This document shows, in pieces, positions 1 through 13,974 of a DNA stretch of 64,000 nt. The stretch is from NCBI RefSeq assembly GCF_004027225.2, contig NC_044282.2, positions 59,637,225 through 59,701,224 on the forward strand, given 5' to 3'. Below the pieces are notes generated by a model. The model did no database searches. It had not been told where the DNA came from and worked only from the letters and a program-made list of their open reading frames with translations. How positions within the stretch are numbered: position 1 is the first letter of the stretch; each line of letters starts with the position of its first letter. This DNA is from Strigops habroptila. Taxonomy: Eukaryota > Chordata > Aves > Psittaciformes > Psittacidae. The position numbers and the translations under genes are program-made.

Positions 1-205
1 TGGAACACAGGAAATCCCAATTGGATGGTAGAGGAAAAACAAATCTCCTTGAGGGTGGTCAAACACCGGGATAGTGGCCCACAGAGGACAGGGGACCCCA
101 TCCCTGGAGATGTTCAAAACCAACTGGACAAGTCCCAAAGCAATCTGACCTACCAGTGGCACCAGCTCTGCCCTGTGCACATGAGGCCTCCGGAGGTTCC
201 ATTTA
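1..205 (+). mobile_element. CR1 LINE 3' fragment
   Basis: A diverged CR1 3'UTR segment (gagggtggtcaaacac ... ccatccctggagatgttcaa ... actggaca) in the sense direction, inside the MCM3 intron that continues off the left edge. The left boundary is cut by the window. Confidence 0.7.
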
Positions 206-250
206 ACCTCAATTACTCTATGAAACCAAGTCCAGAAAGATCCTCTTTCA

Positions 251-3935
<3,685 letters not shown>

Positions 3936-4094
3936 GCTGCCGACCGCTCCGGGAAGACGGGGGTGCCGCGGGGATCCCGCCGCCGCTGCGAAGGGGGAAA
4001 CAGAGAGGAGGCGGGAGAAGCCGGAGAGGCCCCGGCAGTGCCCGCGATCCCTTTAACGTGACCGGACTCCCCGGGGCAGCCGCCGCGCTGCCGC

Positions 4095-4105
4095 TTGGCG
4101 CCAAA
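4095..4105 (-). promoter_or_regulatory. E2F binding site
   Basis: TTGGCGCCAAA on the plus strand reads TTTGGCGCCAA on the MCM3 strand, containing the full TTTGGCGC E2F consensus in a palindrome. It sits about 160 bp upstream of the MCM3 ATG. MCM genes are known E2F targets, so this probably gives G1/S control. Confidence 0.75.
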
Positions 4106-4168
4106 CACAGGAGCCTTTCCCGCCACGGATCGGGAGCTCCGCCTCCCTCCCGCCCCGCGGAGTTTCTC

Positions 4169-4198
4169 ATTGGCGGTCGCAACCCCGCGCCAGCCAAT
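4169..4198. promoter_or_regulatory. paired, oppositely oriented CCAAT boxes
   Basis: ATTGG at 4169-4173 (CCAAT on the MCM3 strand) and CCAAT at 4194-4198 on the plus strand, 25 bp apart. This spacing of paired NF-Y sites is common in TATA-less cell-cycle promoters. Function is inferred. Confidence 0.55.
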
Positions 4199-4320
4199 GG
4201 GGCAGCGACAGAGTTCGCGGGAGTGACGCGCAAGAGCTCCAGCCTATCAGTGTGCGGAGGGGCGGGGTTAGGGGGAGGTAGGCGGAGGGGAGCCGAGCTT
4301 CCCTGCGCTGGCGCGGGCTA

Positions 4321-4371
4321 GGATCGGGATCGGGGTCGGGATCGGGATCGGGATCGGGATCGGGATCGGGA

Positions 4372-4411
<40 letters not shown>

Positions 4412-4443
4412 AGTCGGGATCGGGATCGGGGTCGGGGTCGGGG
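4321..4443. repeat. hexanucleotide repeat (GGGATC/GGGGTC)n
   Basis: About 20 units of a six-base repeat in two interleaved versions, GGGATC and GGGGTC. Runs of three to four G occur every six bases on the plus strand. It lies at the upstream edge of the MCM3 CpG island, about 390-510 bp from the start codon. Confidence 0.95.
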
Positions 4444-4606
4444 CTATGGGCCCCGAGGGGCCGGTCGGGTTCCCAGCTCCGGCCCTTAGGAGTCACCAAT
4501 CGGCTGAAAATACCATTTCGTTAAAAACAATAACGAAAGTAAAACGAAACACACACACCGCCCTTTTAATTTTCCTATTATATTCTCCTTTTTCCCACTC
4601 TGCCTA

Positions 4607-5103
4607 GGTGCTTGTCGGGCAACGCTTGGAATACTGTGTGCAGCTTTGGTCCCCTCTGTGCAAAAAAGATGTGGACAGGCTGGAGAGGGTCCAGAGAAGG
4701 GCCACAAGCACTGGGCAGCCGTGTGAGGAAAGGCTGAGAGAGCTGGGCTTGTTCAGCCTGGAGAATAGAAGGCTCAGGGGGACCTTATCCCCATGTTCCA
4801 GTATTTAAAGGGTGGCTACAGAGTGACAGACTCCCTTTTTACAAGGAGTCCCATGGAAAAGACGAGGAGTGACAGGCACAAGTTACTCCTGGGGACATTC
4901 TGACTGGACACAAGAGGAAAATTTTTCAGTGAGAACAACCAGCCACTGGAATAATCTCCCCAGGGAAGTCATGACTCCCCAGTGTTGGATACTTTTAAGG
5001 TCTGGCTGGACAGGGTGCTGGGACATCTAGTCTAGGTCATGCTTTGCTTAGAAAGGTTGAACCAGATGATCCCTGAGCTCTCTTCCATAGAATTCTATGA
5101 TTG
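4607..5103 (+). mobile_element. CR1 LINE 3' fragment, about 500 bp
   Basis: Contains the CR1 landmarks ctggagagggtccagagaag, gctgagagagctgggcttgt and ttcagcctggaga, then the 3' terminus attctatgattga. It is strongly diverged and 5'-truncated. It overlaps the only ORF there, which is CR1-derived. Confidence 0.9.
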
Positions 5104-5746
5104 ATCAGTACTGCATTTGGGGGGCCCCTTTCTGGGTGTTTTCACCCCAAAGCATATAGGCTGGGTGTCGCTTTTCCCTTTTATGTGACCCAGTGCGAGT
5201 CCAGGAGTTTGGGGCTGAGAATACAAAAGCAGCGGTCCTGTGGTGTTTGCAACGAAGAGGAGGTTTTGGGATGTGTCTTCGGAGAGGTGTTGCAGGCCCA
5301 AATCAAAAGAAAGCAGAGACAGCAATGCTGTTCATGGGAAACAGCCGCTCCCCCTTAAAAAGGATTTTTGGTATGCCTTAAAAATCTTTCTCTAAACCCT
5401 GTTTAAAAATAGCAAAAATAAAAAGCTAGACAAACCTTTTGTTTTGTTTTGTTGCTTTTACTTGTTTGTTTGGATATTTTTAATCTCCCAGATTGTTCTG
5501 CTGGCTCCAGAGACACTCCCTGCAGCCAGAATGGGCTCTGCACTCTCAGCAGCACCCATTGCCCTTCAGACACCTCTCAAATCCATACCTTCCCCCGATT
5601 TTCTGAGATTTCTCATTTTTGTTGCAGCTGGCATGAGTGGGGGCAGAAAGAGGAGGAGTAAATGGAGAAAGGCTTTGGCGTGCCCATGCCACACTCACTG
5701 GGGTCATGGCAAGATTTAAGTGGGCTTGCCAGCTGTGAGGGTATAA
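5104..5746. other. intergenic, nothing recognised
   Basis: Lies between two CR1 copies. Short ORFs are unremarkable. A TTTTG-rich stretch near 5438-5458 is the only compositional feature. Confidence 0.6.
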
Positions 5747-6085
5747 ATCATAGAATCACAGAATGGTTTGGGTTGGAAGAGACCTTAAAGCTCATCCAGT
5801 TCCAACCCCCTACCATGGGCAGGGACACCTTCCACTAGACCAGGTTGCTCCAAGCCCTGTCCAACCTGGCCTTGAACACTGCCAGGGATGGGGCAGCCAC
5901 AGCTTCTCTGGGCAACCTTGCCAGGGCCTCACCACCCTCACAGGGAAGAACTTCTTCTTTATAGCTAACCTAAATGTCTCCTCTGTCAGTTTAAAGCCAT
6001 TCCCCCTTGTCCTGTCCCTACAGATCCTTGTCAAAAGCCTCTCTCCTGCTTTTTTGTTGGCCACTTTAGGTACTGAAAGGATAAA
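5747..6085 (-). mobile_element. CR1 LINE 3' fragment
   Basis: Reverse-oriented CR1 starting atcatagaatcacagaatgg, followed by the usual ggttggaagagaccttaaag and ccagggatggggcagccac blocks. Confidence 0.93.
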
Positions 6086-6620
6086 CTGGCTTGAGGAATC
6101 AGTCTTTGTGAGTTCCAAAAGGAAATATAATATATCCTATATAAATTGTCAGAACCTAACATGAGACTTTACCTCTGAAACATTTTTTCTCTCTCTACAG
6201 CAGACAGACTATTAAATCTAGCAATGAACACAGTCTACATGCTTTATTGCAGATATAATATAGATGGAAATAAAAATGGATGTGGAAAAAATAAAATGTG
6301 GATGCAAAGCAAGCCGTGATTACAGCTGCCAGTGCACGGAGTGCTACCAGGGTGGGATTCAGGCACATACATCTAGATCACACATAGATCTCACCTATAT
6401 TAAGGGGGTCAGAATGAATCCCACTCCATAAAGACACTGTAAATCGCTTCAGTGTTCCTCCTGACAAAGACAGCGAGCTCTGTGTGAGGATAGCTGGCAG
6501 GGACCCATTGCTCCTGACTGCAAGGTAACAAGAGTTAGGGATAAAAATAGCTGCCTGTTGTTATTCATGCCAGCACCCTATAGCAACTGCTGCTGTGCTG
6601 TGGCTCTTGTCTGAATAATT
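6086..6620. other. intergenic, nothing recognised
   Basis: AT-rich DNA with no plausible exon, RNA gene or known repeat. Confidence 0.55.
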
Positions 6621-6624
6621 AATT

Positions 6625-7048
6625 GGAGCAGGTCAGGCCAGGGAGGACAGAGCTGTGGAGAGCTGGGCTTGTTCAGCCTGGAGAAGAGAAGGCTCCAGGA
6701 GACCTTAGAGCAGCTCCAGTGCCTAAAGGCGCTGACAAGAAATCTGGAGAGGGGCTTTGGACAAGGGCCTGCAGGAACAGGACAAGAGGGAATGGCTTTA
6801 ACCTGACAGAGGGGAGATTGAGATGAGATCTTAGGAAGAAGTTGTTCCCTGTGAGGGTGGTGAGGCCCTGGCACAGGGTGCTCAGAGAAGCTGTGGCTGC
6901 CCCATCCCTGGCAGTGTTCAAGGCCAGGTTGGACACAGGGGCTTGGAGCAACCTGGTCTAGTGGAAGGTGTCCCTGCCCGTGGCAGGGGGCTGGAACTGG
7001 ACGGTCTTTAAGGTCCCCTCCAACCCAAACCATTCTGTGATTGTATGA
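6625..7048 (+). mobile_element. CR1 LINE 3' fragment
   Basis: Sense CR1 from the gagctgggcttgttcagcct block through ctgtggctgccccatccctg to the terminal cattctgtgattgtatga. Confidence 0.93.
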
Positions 7049-10000
7049 GAGAGATGGAGAATGCCAGGACAACAGTGACAAGGCGGATGCCTTCTCTGCC
7101 TCTCGGGGCTCCTTAAGAGGCTGCCCAAGATCCCCAGGGATTCACTTCCTGCCACATCCCAGTGCTTGGAGATTGCAGCAGAGGCTCACAGAGCCATTTA
7201 GCACCTCCTATCCACTGGAAAAACAACCACATGAATTAAGCACCTAAATACATAGGGGAATGCAGAGCTCACAGAGAAATAGGAGAATCATGGGTGAACA
7301 CAGGAGTAATTCCCAGGGGTGAATTGCACATCAGGAGTGCTGGCCATAACACCCTGACTCTTCACAGGCTGCGTTTTCTCCCCCCTTCCTCACATGTCTG
7401 TGTGTTAGCATCTGCATGTGTGCTTGGTATCTGAGATCCCTTTGTGGGTATGTTGTGATCCCTCCAAGGCTCTGTTTTGTTGTGGTTTTTCCCGTTAGTT
7501 CAACTAAAAGTCACTCCTCAAGCCACAACTGAATTCTCAAGTTGCCATCTATTAGCTTTCCTGTATGCTAAGCAACCTCATCTCACCCATGGAAGGCACA
7601 GGAGAGGCTTGTAGCTCATTCACAGCTCCAAAAATGGGGGGAGAGTACCCCAAATTCAATGGAGGGTCACCTTATCATCCAACAACACATTGGAGTTGAG
7701 GTTTCCAATATATTTGTAATAAAATGGAAAGATAACAACATGGAATGAAACATTTTGAATGAAAAAAAAAATCACTTTTTGTAATTGACACAATGTGGAG
7801 AAGCAAGACTTGGCTATGAGATGTTTTTATTAGTGTCAACTTTAAGTTTTCCAAGGGGATAAAAGAGTTTGTCCTTGCTGGTGCCTCCTGCAGCTGCAGT
7901 TGCAGGAGCTGAACCGTAGCCAAGGAATACACTTTCGCAAGAGGAGAGTTGTCCTGACTCTCGTCACTTCAGGACCACATTCTGTGGTTCTTCCACATAA
8001 ATTCTGTGGAAGACACAGAATTTAATGCTGAAGGAACCCTCTTTAATCCTCTAATCTGACCTTTTCCCTAACATAGGCTGGAGAATTCCATCCGATCGCA
8101 TCTGCACCCAGCATGGGCATTTCTGACATCGTTTTCTTGAAGTATTTGCTATTCCCAATCGCTCTGGTAAATCTTTAAACTGAACTAGTTGTGGAGAATT
8201 AAAACACAGAAAACAACCATCAGTGTGTATGAATGGAATTTCTTTACTTAAATGCATGGGGGGCTGCTTTAATCTCACCAGGAGAGCACAGGAAAGTGGG
8301 TAAGAAGTTCAGACTCTGACCTTCAGCATGTTAGGATGGATTGTGGCCACTTCCTTGCTTCTCAGAGCAGGAGCCTGGCACCCATGGATCTGCTTTCCCT
8401 CCCAGATGCTGCTCCCATGGCAATGGGAGCATGGATTCTTCCTGTGGTCCTGCATCTGATGCACAGCTTCCCCAGATCCCACGGGTGATTCATTCTCTTC
8501 TCCTACTGCATGGAAGAAAAACACAGCAACTAATTAAAAACACAATAAACCCACACAGGCCGTGCTCCGAGGCATAGTGAAGAATGAATTCCCCTGGCAA
8601 ACAAAACCGGAGGAGTGGCTCAGTCAACAAAGCTCTGGAGAGCACGGCTGGGAGTGTAGCTCTGTAATGGGGCAACCCAACGCTCCCAGGGAAGTCTGAA
8701 GGGCCCAGATAGAGATCGCCTGGGGTTTGGTATTGCTATTTCGGTCTACTCATCTGCTGTCATGTGCTCTGGCTGTTACTAAAGACAGTGACAGCCAGTT
8801 CCTTTTTTAGTTCTTTTTCCCCTCTTTTTCTTCACCCTCAAGCCTGGAAATGACCCACCTATATGCAAAGCATCATCGCTGCTGCACTGGGATCTGTAGG
8901 ATCTGCTTTCAGCCATAGGGTAGGTTTCACTAGTCACTTCCATGAATGATGTCCAGCTTTGGAAGATAGGAAGCTGCAGCATTTTGTGTAAGCCACATTA
9001 GCAATCATCATCTGACCATCACGATGGGCTCCCTCCTCCATGCGAACCACTAAGAGGCTGGAAAGTCCTAACCCCAAATTGCCACATATCCCTTGTGCAA
9101 CATGGGGGAAGCAGCTGAAGGTGGCAAATTTAGCTGTGTCAAGTGCTTCTCTATGACTGCGAGAGCCAGACTTGGTAAGCCAGAGCTTTTACGTTGTTTT
9201 TCATCCGCTTACTACTTAAGAAAGCATATAAGCAGGATTCAACACAATTGCAAAGGATTCATGTAATCCAGCACCCCGAAACTCGCCAGTGTGTGTTATT
9301 ATGGAGGAAGATTTAAAAAGCACCCTGCATAAAAGTTAGGGATCACAAAGAACTTTCCCTCCTGAGCCCTGTTAACTGGAGATATTGTTCTGAAGCAAGA
9401 AGGTTTATATGCTTTCCAAAACTGTCATTCTTTTTATGCCATCCTCAGATTATTCATCTGCACAATCTTTACTAAGACTTGCTAAATCATGAGCATCAAT
9501 TTTTGTGCAGCAGAAAGGAGTTCAACAGACACCAATGCATGCTGCAAAAAAATTCTCCTTTCACCCAGTTTTGATAACAACGTGCCAATATTCTTTATTA
9601 CAAGCAAATATAGGGAAAAGGTAACTCATCCTACTGTATCCTGTTTGGTGGTTTGAATCTCAGTCGTCTTCCGTGCAATGCTGCTGTGTTCCTCCTGAGC
9701 AGCACAGTGTGGACACAGTGTGTTTGAATGCATCTTGATGAAGAGAGACACCAGTGCCCGAAATGAGCTTGACTTTTGGGGTGATAATTCAAAGCACCCA
9801 AAATAAGATGGCTGGTTTGCAGCCTGCAAGAATAGGGTTTGTGTTGCATGTCCTCCATGGGCTGCAGGGGGATATCTGCTCCAGCACCTGGAGCAGCTTC
9901 TCCCCTTCTTCCTCACTGACCTGGGTGTCTGCAGAGCTGCTGCTCTCACATATTCTCACTACTCTCTCCAGCTGCTGTTGCACAGCGTGATTTCTTTCCC

Positions 10001-10187
10001 CTTCTTAACATGTTATCCCAGAGGTGCTATCACCGTCACCGATGGGCTCAGCCTTGGCCAGCAGTGGGTTGGTTTTGGAGCCGGCTGCATTGGCTCTGTT
10101 GGACATGGGGGAAGATTCTGGAAGCTTCTCATAGAAGCCACCCCTGTAGCACCCCTGGTACCAAAACCTTGCCATGCAAACCCAACA
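7049..10187. other. intergenic, 3.1 kb without recognised genes
   Basis: Read on both strands; ORFs are short and lack family similarity. Nothing beyond unique sequence was recognised. The 9200-9600 part is AT-rich and non-repetitive and could hold regulatory DNA, but no specific site stands out. Confidence 0.5.
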
Positions 10188-10232
10188 CACCTTTAAAGGT
10201 CCCTTCCAACGCAAACCACACTGTGATTCTAT
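10188..10232 (+). mobile_element. CR1 3'-terminal scrap
   Basis: Only the last 45 bases of CR1 are clear (tttaaaggtcccttccaac ... ctgtgattctatg). The body upstream is too diverged to assign. Confidence 0.7.
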
Positions 10233-10965
10233 GGTGTATACTTGTGTGGGGAATGAAAGCGTGCAGGATGTATTTGAGGGCATAAAGCCTGCTTGGATTA
10301 TATGAGATGACTGTAAAGGGTAGGGAGAGCCTAGCCTGGTACAACCTAGTTTTAACTGCCTGCTGGGAGTAACCTCCTGGGCAAACACAACCACACTTGG
10401 GTTTTGCCTTGAAGGGAACTGGGTGATTCATTTCAGTGTGTAAAATGTCAAAGATGGGGAGTAACAGGGACTGCAGCACAGCAGGACAGGTCTGAAATTA
10501 ACTATAGGATACAGTTTGGAAGGTACAGGTCACCTGAGAGCAGGTCATAGAGCCAGTGATCTCACTGTGCAGCACCCGCCAAGCTTGGTTTGCAGAACAA
10601 GCTCTCGGCACGCATCCAAGAGAGCAGTTACCCCATACCCTTTGGCTTTCTTCAGCATGCCCTGGGGCATGCCGTGAAGATACATGTGGGAAAAACCTTT
10701 CATAGGAGCAAAACAGAAGGGCAGGCGACCCAGCAGTGTTGCAATGGGCATGTTGCAACAGGGATGTCCCACCCCACCATCTCCTTCTGCTTGGGTTGTA
10801 TTTTCCTTTCCCACCTCATCTCCAGCCTTGCCATGGCCTTCACCAGCACGCAGCTTCTCTCATGTGAGTCATTTCTCCAGTATGAACAGTGATGGTACGA
10901 GGGGTGGAAGAGGAAAAGCCATGCCCTGACCTCCATCTCGCAGCCACTGAGCACCCCTGGAGATT
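10233..10965. other. intergenic, nothing recognised
   Basis: Overlapping short ORFs of up to about 130 codons on both strands look like chance. No splice-supported exon or repeat was recognised. Confidence 0.5.
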
Positions 10966-11130
10966 TCATAGAATCACAGAATGATTTGGATTGAAAGGGA
11001 CCTTAAAGCTCATCCAGTTCCAACCCCCTGCCATGAGCAGGGACACCTTCCATCAGAGCAGGTTGCTCCAAGCCCCATCCAACCTGGCCTTGAACACTGC
11101 TAGCGACGGGGCAGCCACAGCTTCTATCTT
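10966..11130 (-). mobile_element. CR1 LINE 3' fragment
   Basis: Begins tcatagaatcacagaatg and runs to gcagccacagcttct, where similarity stops. Confidence 0.92.
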
Positions 11131-11860
11131 ATTGGAGCCAGAAAGCTGCATTCCTGGGCTGCCTGTCCTGCGATCCTCTCCCTGCAGAACAAGCAGTGCT
11201 TCTGTTTCCCTCATAAACCCATCAAAAAATATAACCATTCTGACAGGCTGGAGAAGCAAAACCCACATAAACAAGCTGACACAGAGACTGGAGAGGGGAA
11301 ACGGGTACTCTGTACTCATAAATTAACCCACTCTTGGTTTCATGGCAACTTTACAACTGAACCTGTTGCTGTGATTTTAGCATAGTTCAGTCCAGGCTGC
11401 ATAAGCCTCTCACAGACATTTTCCAGGCATAGCTTAAGGACTCACAGACTATTCCTTTAAGGTCATTTGGGTGTAAATGCCTCTTTTCTGAAGCGCACAG
11501 ATTGGGGAAGCCCAGTTAACTCAAGGCCGTACTGTCTTTAGGCTGCAAATCTTGGGGAAACCCACCCTCTCCTCCACACTTGTATGTCTGCAGCATCCAA
11601 ATCAGGGGGTTTGCCCCAAACAGGAGCCCAGGAACTGGGAAGTCGGCAGCAGCACTTTTATTTTTCCTCCCATTTCCTTAATTTTTATCTCCATTGGGGT
11701 CAGTTGGGGGTAGCATGAGAACAGCTCTCTGGACTAGGCTTTTTTTGTATCTGACGGCACTGTCCTAACAGTCCTAGCTGGAAACCATGAGCTCTGACAA
11801 TCACTGCCCACCACAGCACAGAGCCCTCCTTGGCCTCTGCTGCCTTGTGAGCTCCTTGGC
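11131..11860. other. intergenic, nothing recognised
   Basis: Unique sequence between two CR1 copies, with no supported gene. Confidence 0.5.
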
Positions 11861-12125
11861 TCAGAATCACAGCATGGTTGGGGTAGGAGGGGACCTCTGG
11901 ACATCATCTGGTTCAATCCCCTGCTCAGGCAGGGCCACCCAGAGCCGGTTGCCCAGGACCACGTCCAGATGGCTGTTGAATATCCCCAAGGATGGAGACT
12001 CTATCACCTCTTTGAGCAACTTGTGTCTATGCTTGGTCACCCCCACAGTAAAAAAGTGTTTCCTGATGGCCAGAGGAATCTGCTGTGTTTCAGTTTGTGC
12101 CTATGGTCCTGTCTTTCCTACTTTG
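11861..12125 (-). mobile_element. CR1 LINE 3' fragment (different subfamily)
   Basis: Starts tcagaatcacagcatggttg and includes cacccagagccggttgccca and aaaaagtgtttcctgatggc. This is a CR1 variant like the copy at 27867 rather than the commoner form in this window. Confidence 0.88.
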
Positions 12126-12175
12126 AAGGTAGAATCTCCATCACTGAGAGAAATCTCCATTCATGAATCCCCACC

Positions 12176-12318
12176 AATGTGACCTCCATCCTTGGACATC
12201 TCCAAACCCCATTCAGACACGGTCCTGGGCAACCACTCCTGGGTGGCCCTGCTTGAGCAGGGGGGTTGTCCCAGGCCACCTCCGGGGGTCCTTTCCCACA
12301 CCAACCACCCTGCAATGA
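12176..12318 (+). mobile_element. CR1 LINE 3' fragment, opposite to its neighbour
   Basis: Contains cctccatccttggacatctc, cacggtcctgggcaac and gccctgcttgagcagggggg, the sense version of the same CR1 subfamily as 11861-12125. It ends just before the PAQR8 CpG island. Confidence 0.82.
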
Positions 12319-12585
12319 CTTTACATCCCTCTCCCGGTGTCTCCCCAGGAGTTGCCCCCTCCAGCTCTGCAGCTCCGCAGCCAACACCGGGGGTGACCGG
12401 GCGTGGGCGCTCCTGGTAGTTTGAGCCTCGGGTTATCCTGGTCGGGCTGCTTGGGCTGGGGGCTCGGCTGTGCTCGGCTGTGGCTTGGCTGGGGACTCGG
12501 CTGGGGGCTCGGCTCGGCTGGAGCTCGCTGGGGGCTCGGCTCAGCCCGTCTCGTCTCGGCCTGCGGGGCCACCCCGGCGCGGGTC

Positions 12586-12595
12586 GCGCATGCGC
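12586..12595. promoter_or_regulatory. NRF1 palindrome
   Basis: GCGCATGCGC, the exact palindromic NRF1 consensus, in the PAQR8 CpG island. Confidence 0.65.
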
Positions 12596-12671
12596 TGGGT
12601 TGGCCGGTGGCGGCGGCGCTGCCGGAGGCGGCGGCCGCTGGAGTTGTTGTCGGCGGCGGGAGAGCGCGGCG
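12596..12671 (+). other. PAQR8: probable PAQR8 untranslated exon 1 (3' part)
   Basis: A strong donor, GGCG|GTGAGTGCG, follows 12671 in the CpG island, and the coding exon begins at an acceptor (CCCTGCAG, exon from 21840). A non-coding first exon spliced over a 9.17-kb intron is the simplest reading. The transcription start is not determined, so the left edge given here is nominal. Confidence 0.5.
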
Positions 12672-12725
12672 GTGAGTGCGTGAGTGAGTGTGCGAGTGCG
12701 GGCACAGCCGCCGCCCCCCCCCCCG

Positions 12726-13745
12726 CCGGCAGCTCCTCTCCCCGGGGACACCCCGCCGAGCGCCCCTGCGGGACCCGGCGCGGCTCTTTCGATCCCCCGG
12801 TGAGCTCCGCGCGGGTACCGCACCGCATCCCCGCCGCGGCGGGAGCATCCTTTCCTGCGGGGAGCGGGTCACGCAGGGGCCGGTGCATGGGGAACACCCC
12901 CAGGGCGGGGGGCGGACCACGCGTAGACTTTGAGGTGCGGGGGGGATGCGCGATCTCCCTGCGCACACAGCCCGCACACAACCGGGGTCCGTGGGGCCGG
13001 AGTCGGGTAAGAGCATCCGGAGGGGAGGAGTGTTTGGGGACAAACTGCCTATTGCCGTCAGTTCCCTGCAGGCCGCCGTGACCTGCATCTCCAGGTCTTC
13101 CCAAAGGAGAGAGGTGGGCAGTGGCTGTTTGTTTTTCATGGCCGTGAGTGGATTTTCCTTGCGTGACTTTGACCCCTGGGATGTTGTGGAGGCCGTGGCA
13201 AGGAGACACATAGTTTAGCCATGAGCTGGGTGAAGAACTAGCTCCTGCTGTTTGCTTTGGAGCTGCTACCTGCCCGTTCCGCTTGACATGCCCCAGCTCA
13301 TGTCTCAAAAGGGTCAGTGAAGGGCTGTTCCTGCTTACCTTCTCCAAGACATTTTGGGGGTCGTTGGTCATGTTCCCTCTTTATCCTATCTGGATTTTTT
13401 CTGGGCTGGAAGCACCATGAGCATCGTACTTGTTTTGGGTGGAAAAAAAATGTCAACAGTCTTGAACTGTTCTGGCTTTCAATGACAACTATATGTGTAT
13501 ATATATATAAGTTTGGGTAAATGGTCATTAGTTCAGTGTCAAACTGACTCATGTCCGACATGAGCAGCATTGGTTACAGAGCTTTCCAGTAGCTGTGCTG
13601 AGCTGGGAAGTGCCATGGATCTGCTGGCACTGCGTATGCAGGAGCGATGGTCCTGTACCCAGTCCTTATTTGATAACTGTGGAGCTCCAGTGGTTCATCT
13701 CCGTCTGCTTTGGCCAGAGCACAGGGCTTTTTACTGAGCCATAGA
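12726..13745. other. PAQR8 intron, promoter-proximal part
   Basis: GC-rich to about 12900, then ordinary sequence. A (TA)n run is at about 13495-13509. No coding exon is supported; the long minus-strand ORFs here follow from GC-rich composition. Confidence 0.55.
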
Positions 13746-13974
13746 CTGAGATGAGATCTTAGGCAGAAGTTGTTCCCTGTGAGGGTGGTGAGGCCCTGGC
13801 ACAGGTTGCCCAGAGAAGCTGTGGCTGCCCCATCCCTGGCAGTGTTCAAGGCCAGGTTGGACACAGGGGCTTGGAGCAACCTGCTCTAGTGGAAGGTGCC
13901 CCTGCCCGTGGCAGGGGTTGGAACTAGATGAGCTTTAAGGTCCCTGCCAACCCAACCATTCTGTGATTCTCTGA
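13746..13974 (+). mobile_element. CR1 LINE 3' fragment
   Basis: Sense CR1 (gatcttaggcagaagttgtt ... gctgtggctgccccatccct ... ccattctgtgattctctga) in the PAQR8 intron. Confidence 0.93.

Larger units (their letters stand above)
12370..12900. promoter_or_regulatory. CpG island, PAQR8 promoter and probable first exon
   Basis: Very GC- and CpG-rich, with imperfect ctcggctgggggctcggct reiterations at about 12440-12560, an NRF1 palindrome and a C12-C14 run at 12713-12725. It lies 9 kb upstream of the PAQR8 coding exon on the same strand, with no other gene between. Promoter role is inferred from position and composition. Confidence 0.75.

Noticed and set aside
4167-4499. 110-codon minus ORF rich in Asp-Pro dipeptides
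   Set aside because: It is just the translation of the hexanucleotide repeat; no conserved ends.
6578-7081. 167-codon minus ORF
   Set aside because: Antisense of a CR1 3' fragment; the same peptide pattern recurs at every CR1 copy in the window.
12161-13371. Overlapping minus-strand ORFs of 220-296 codons across the PAQR8 CpG island
   Set aside because: They arise from GC-rich, stop-poor DNA and are low in complexity (Pro/Arg/Ala/Ser). No family similarity, and they cross a CR1.
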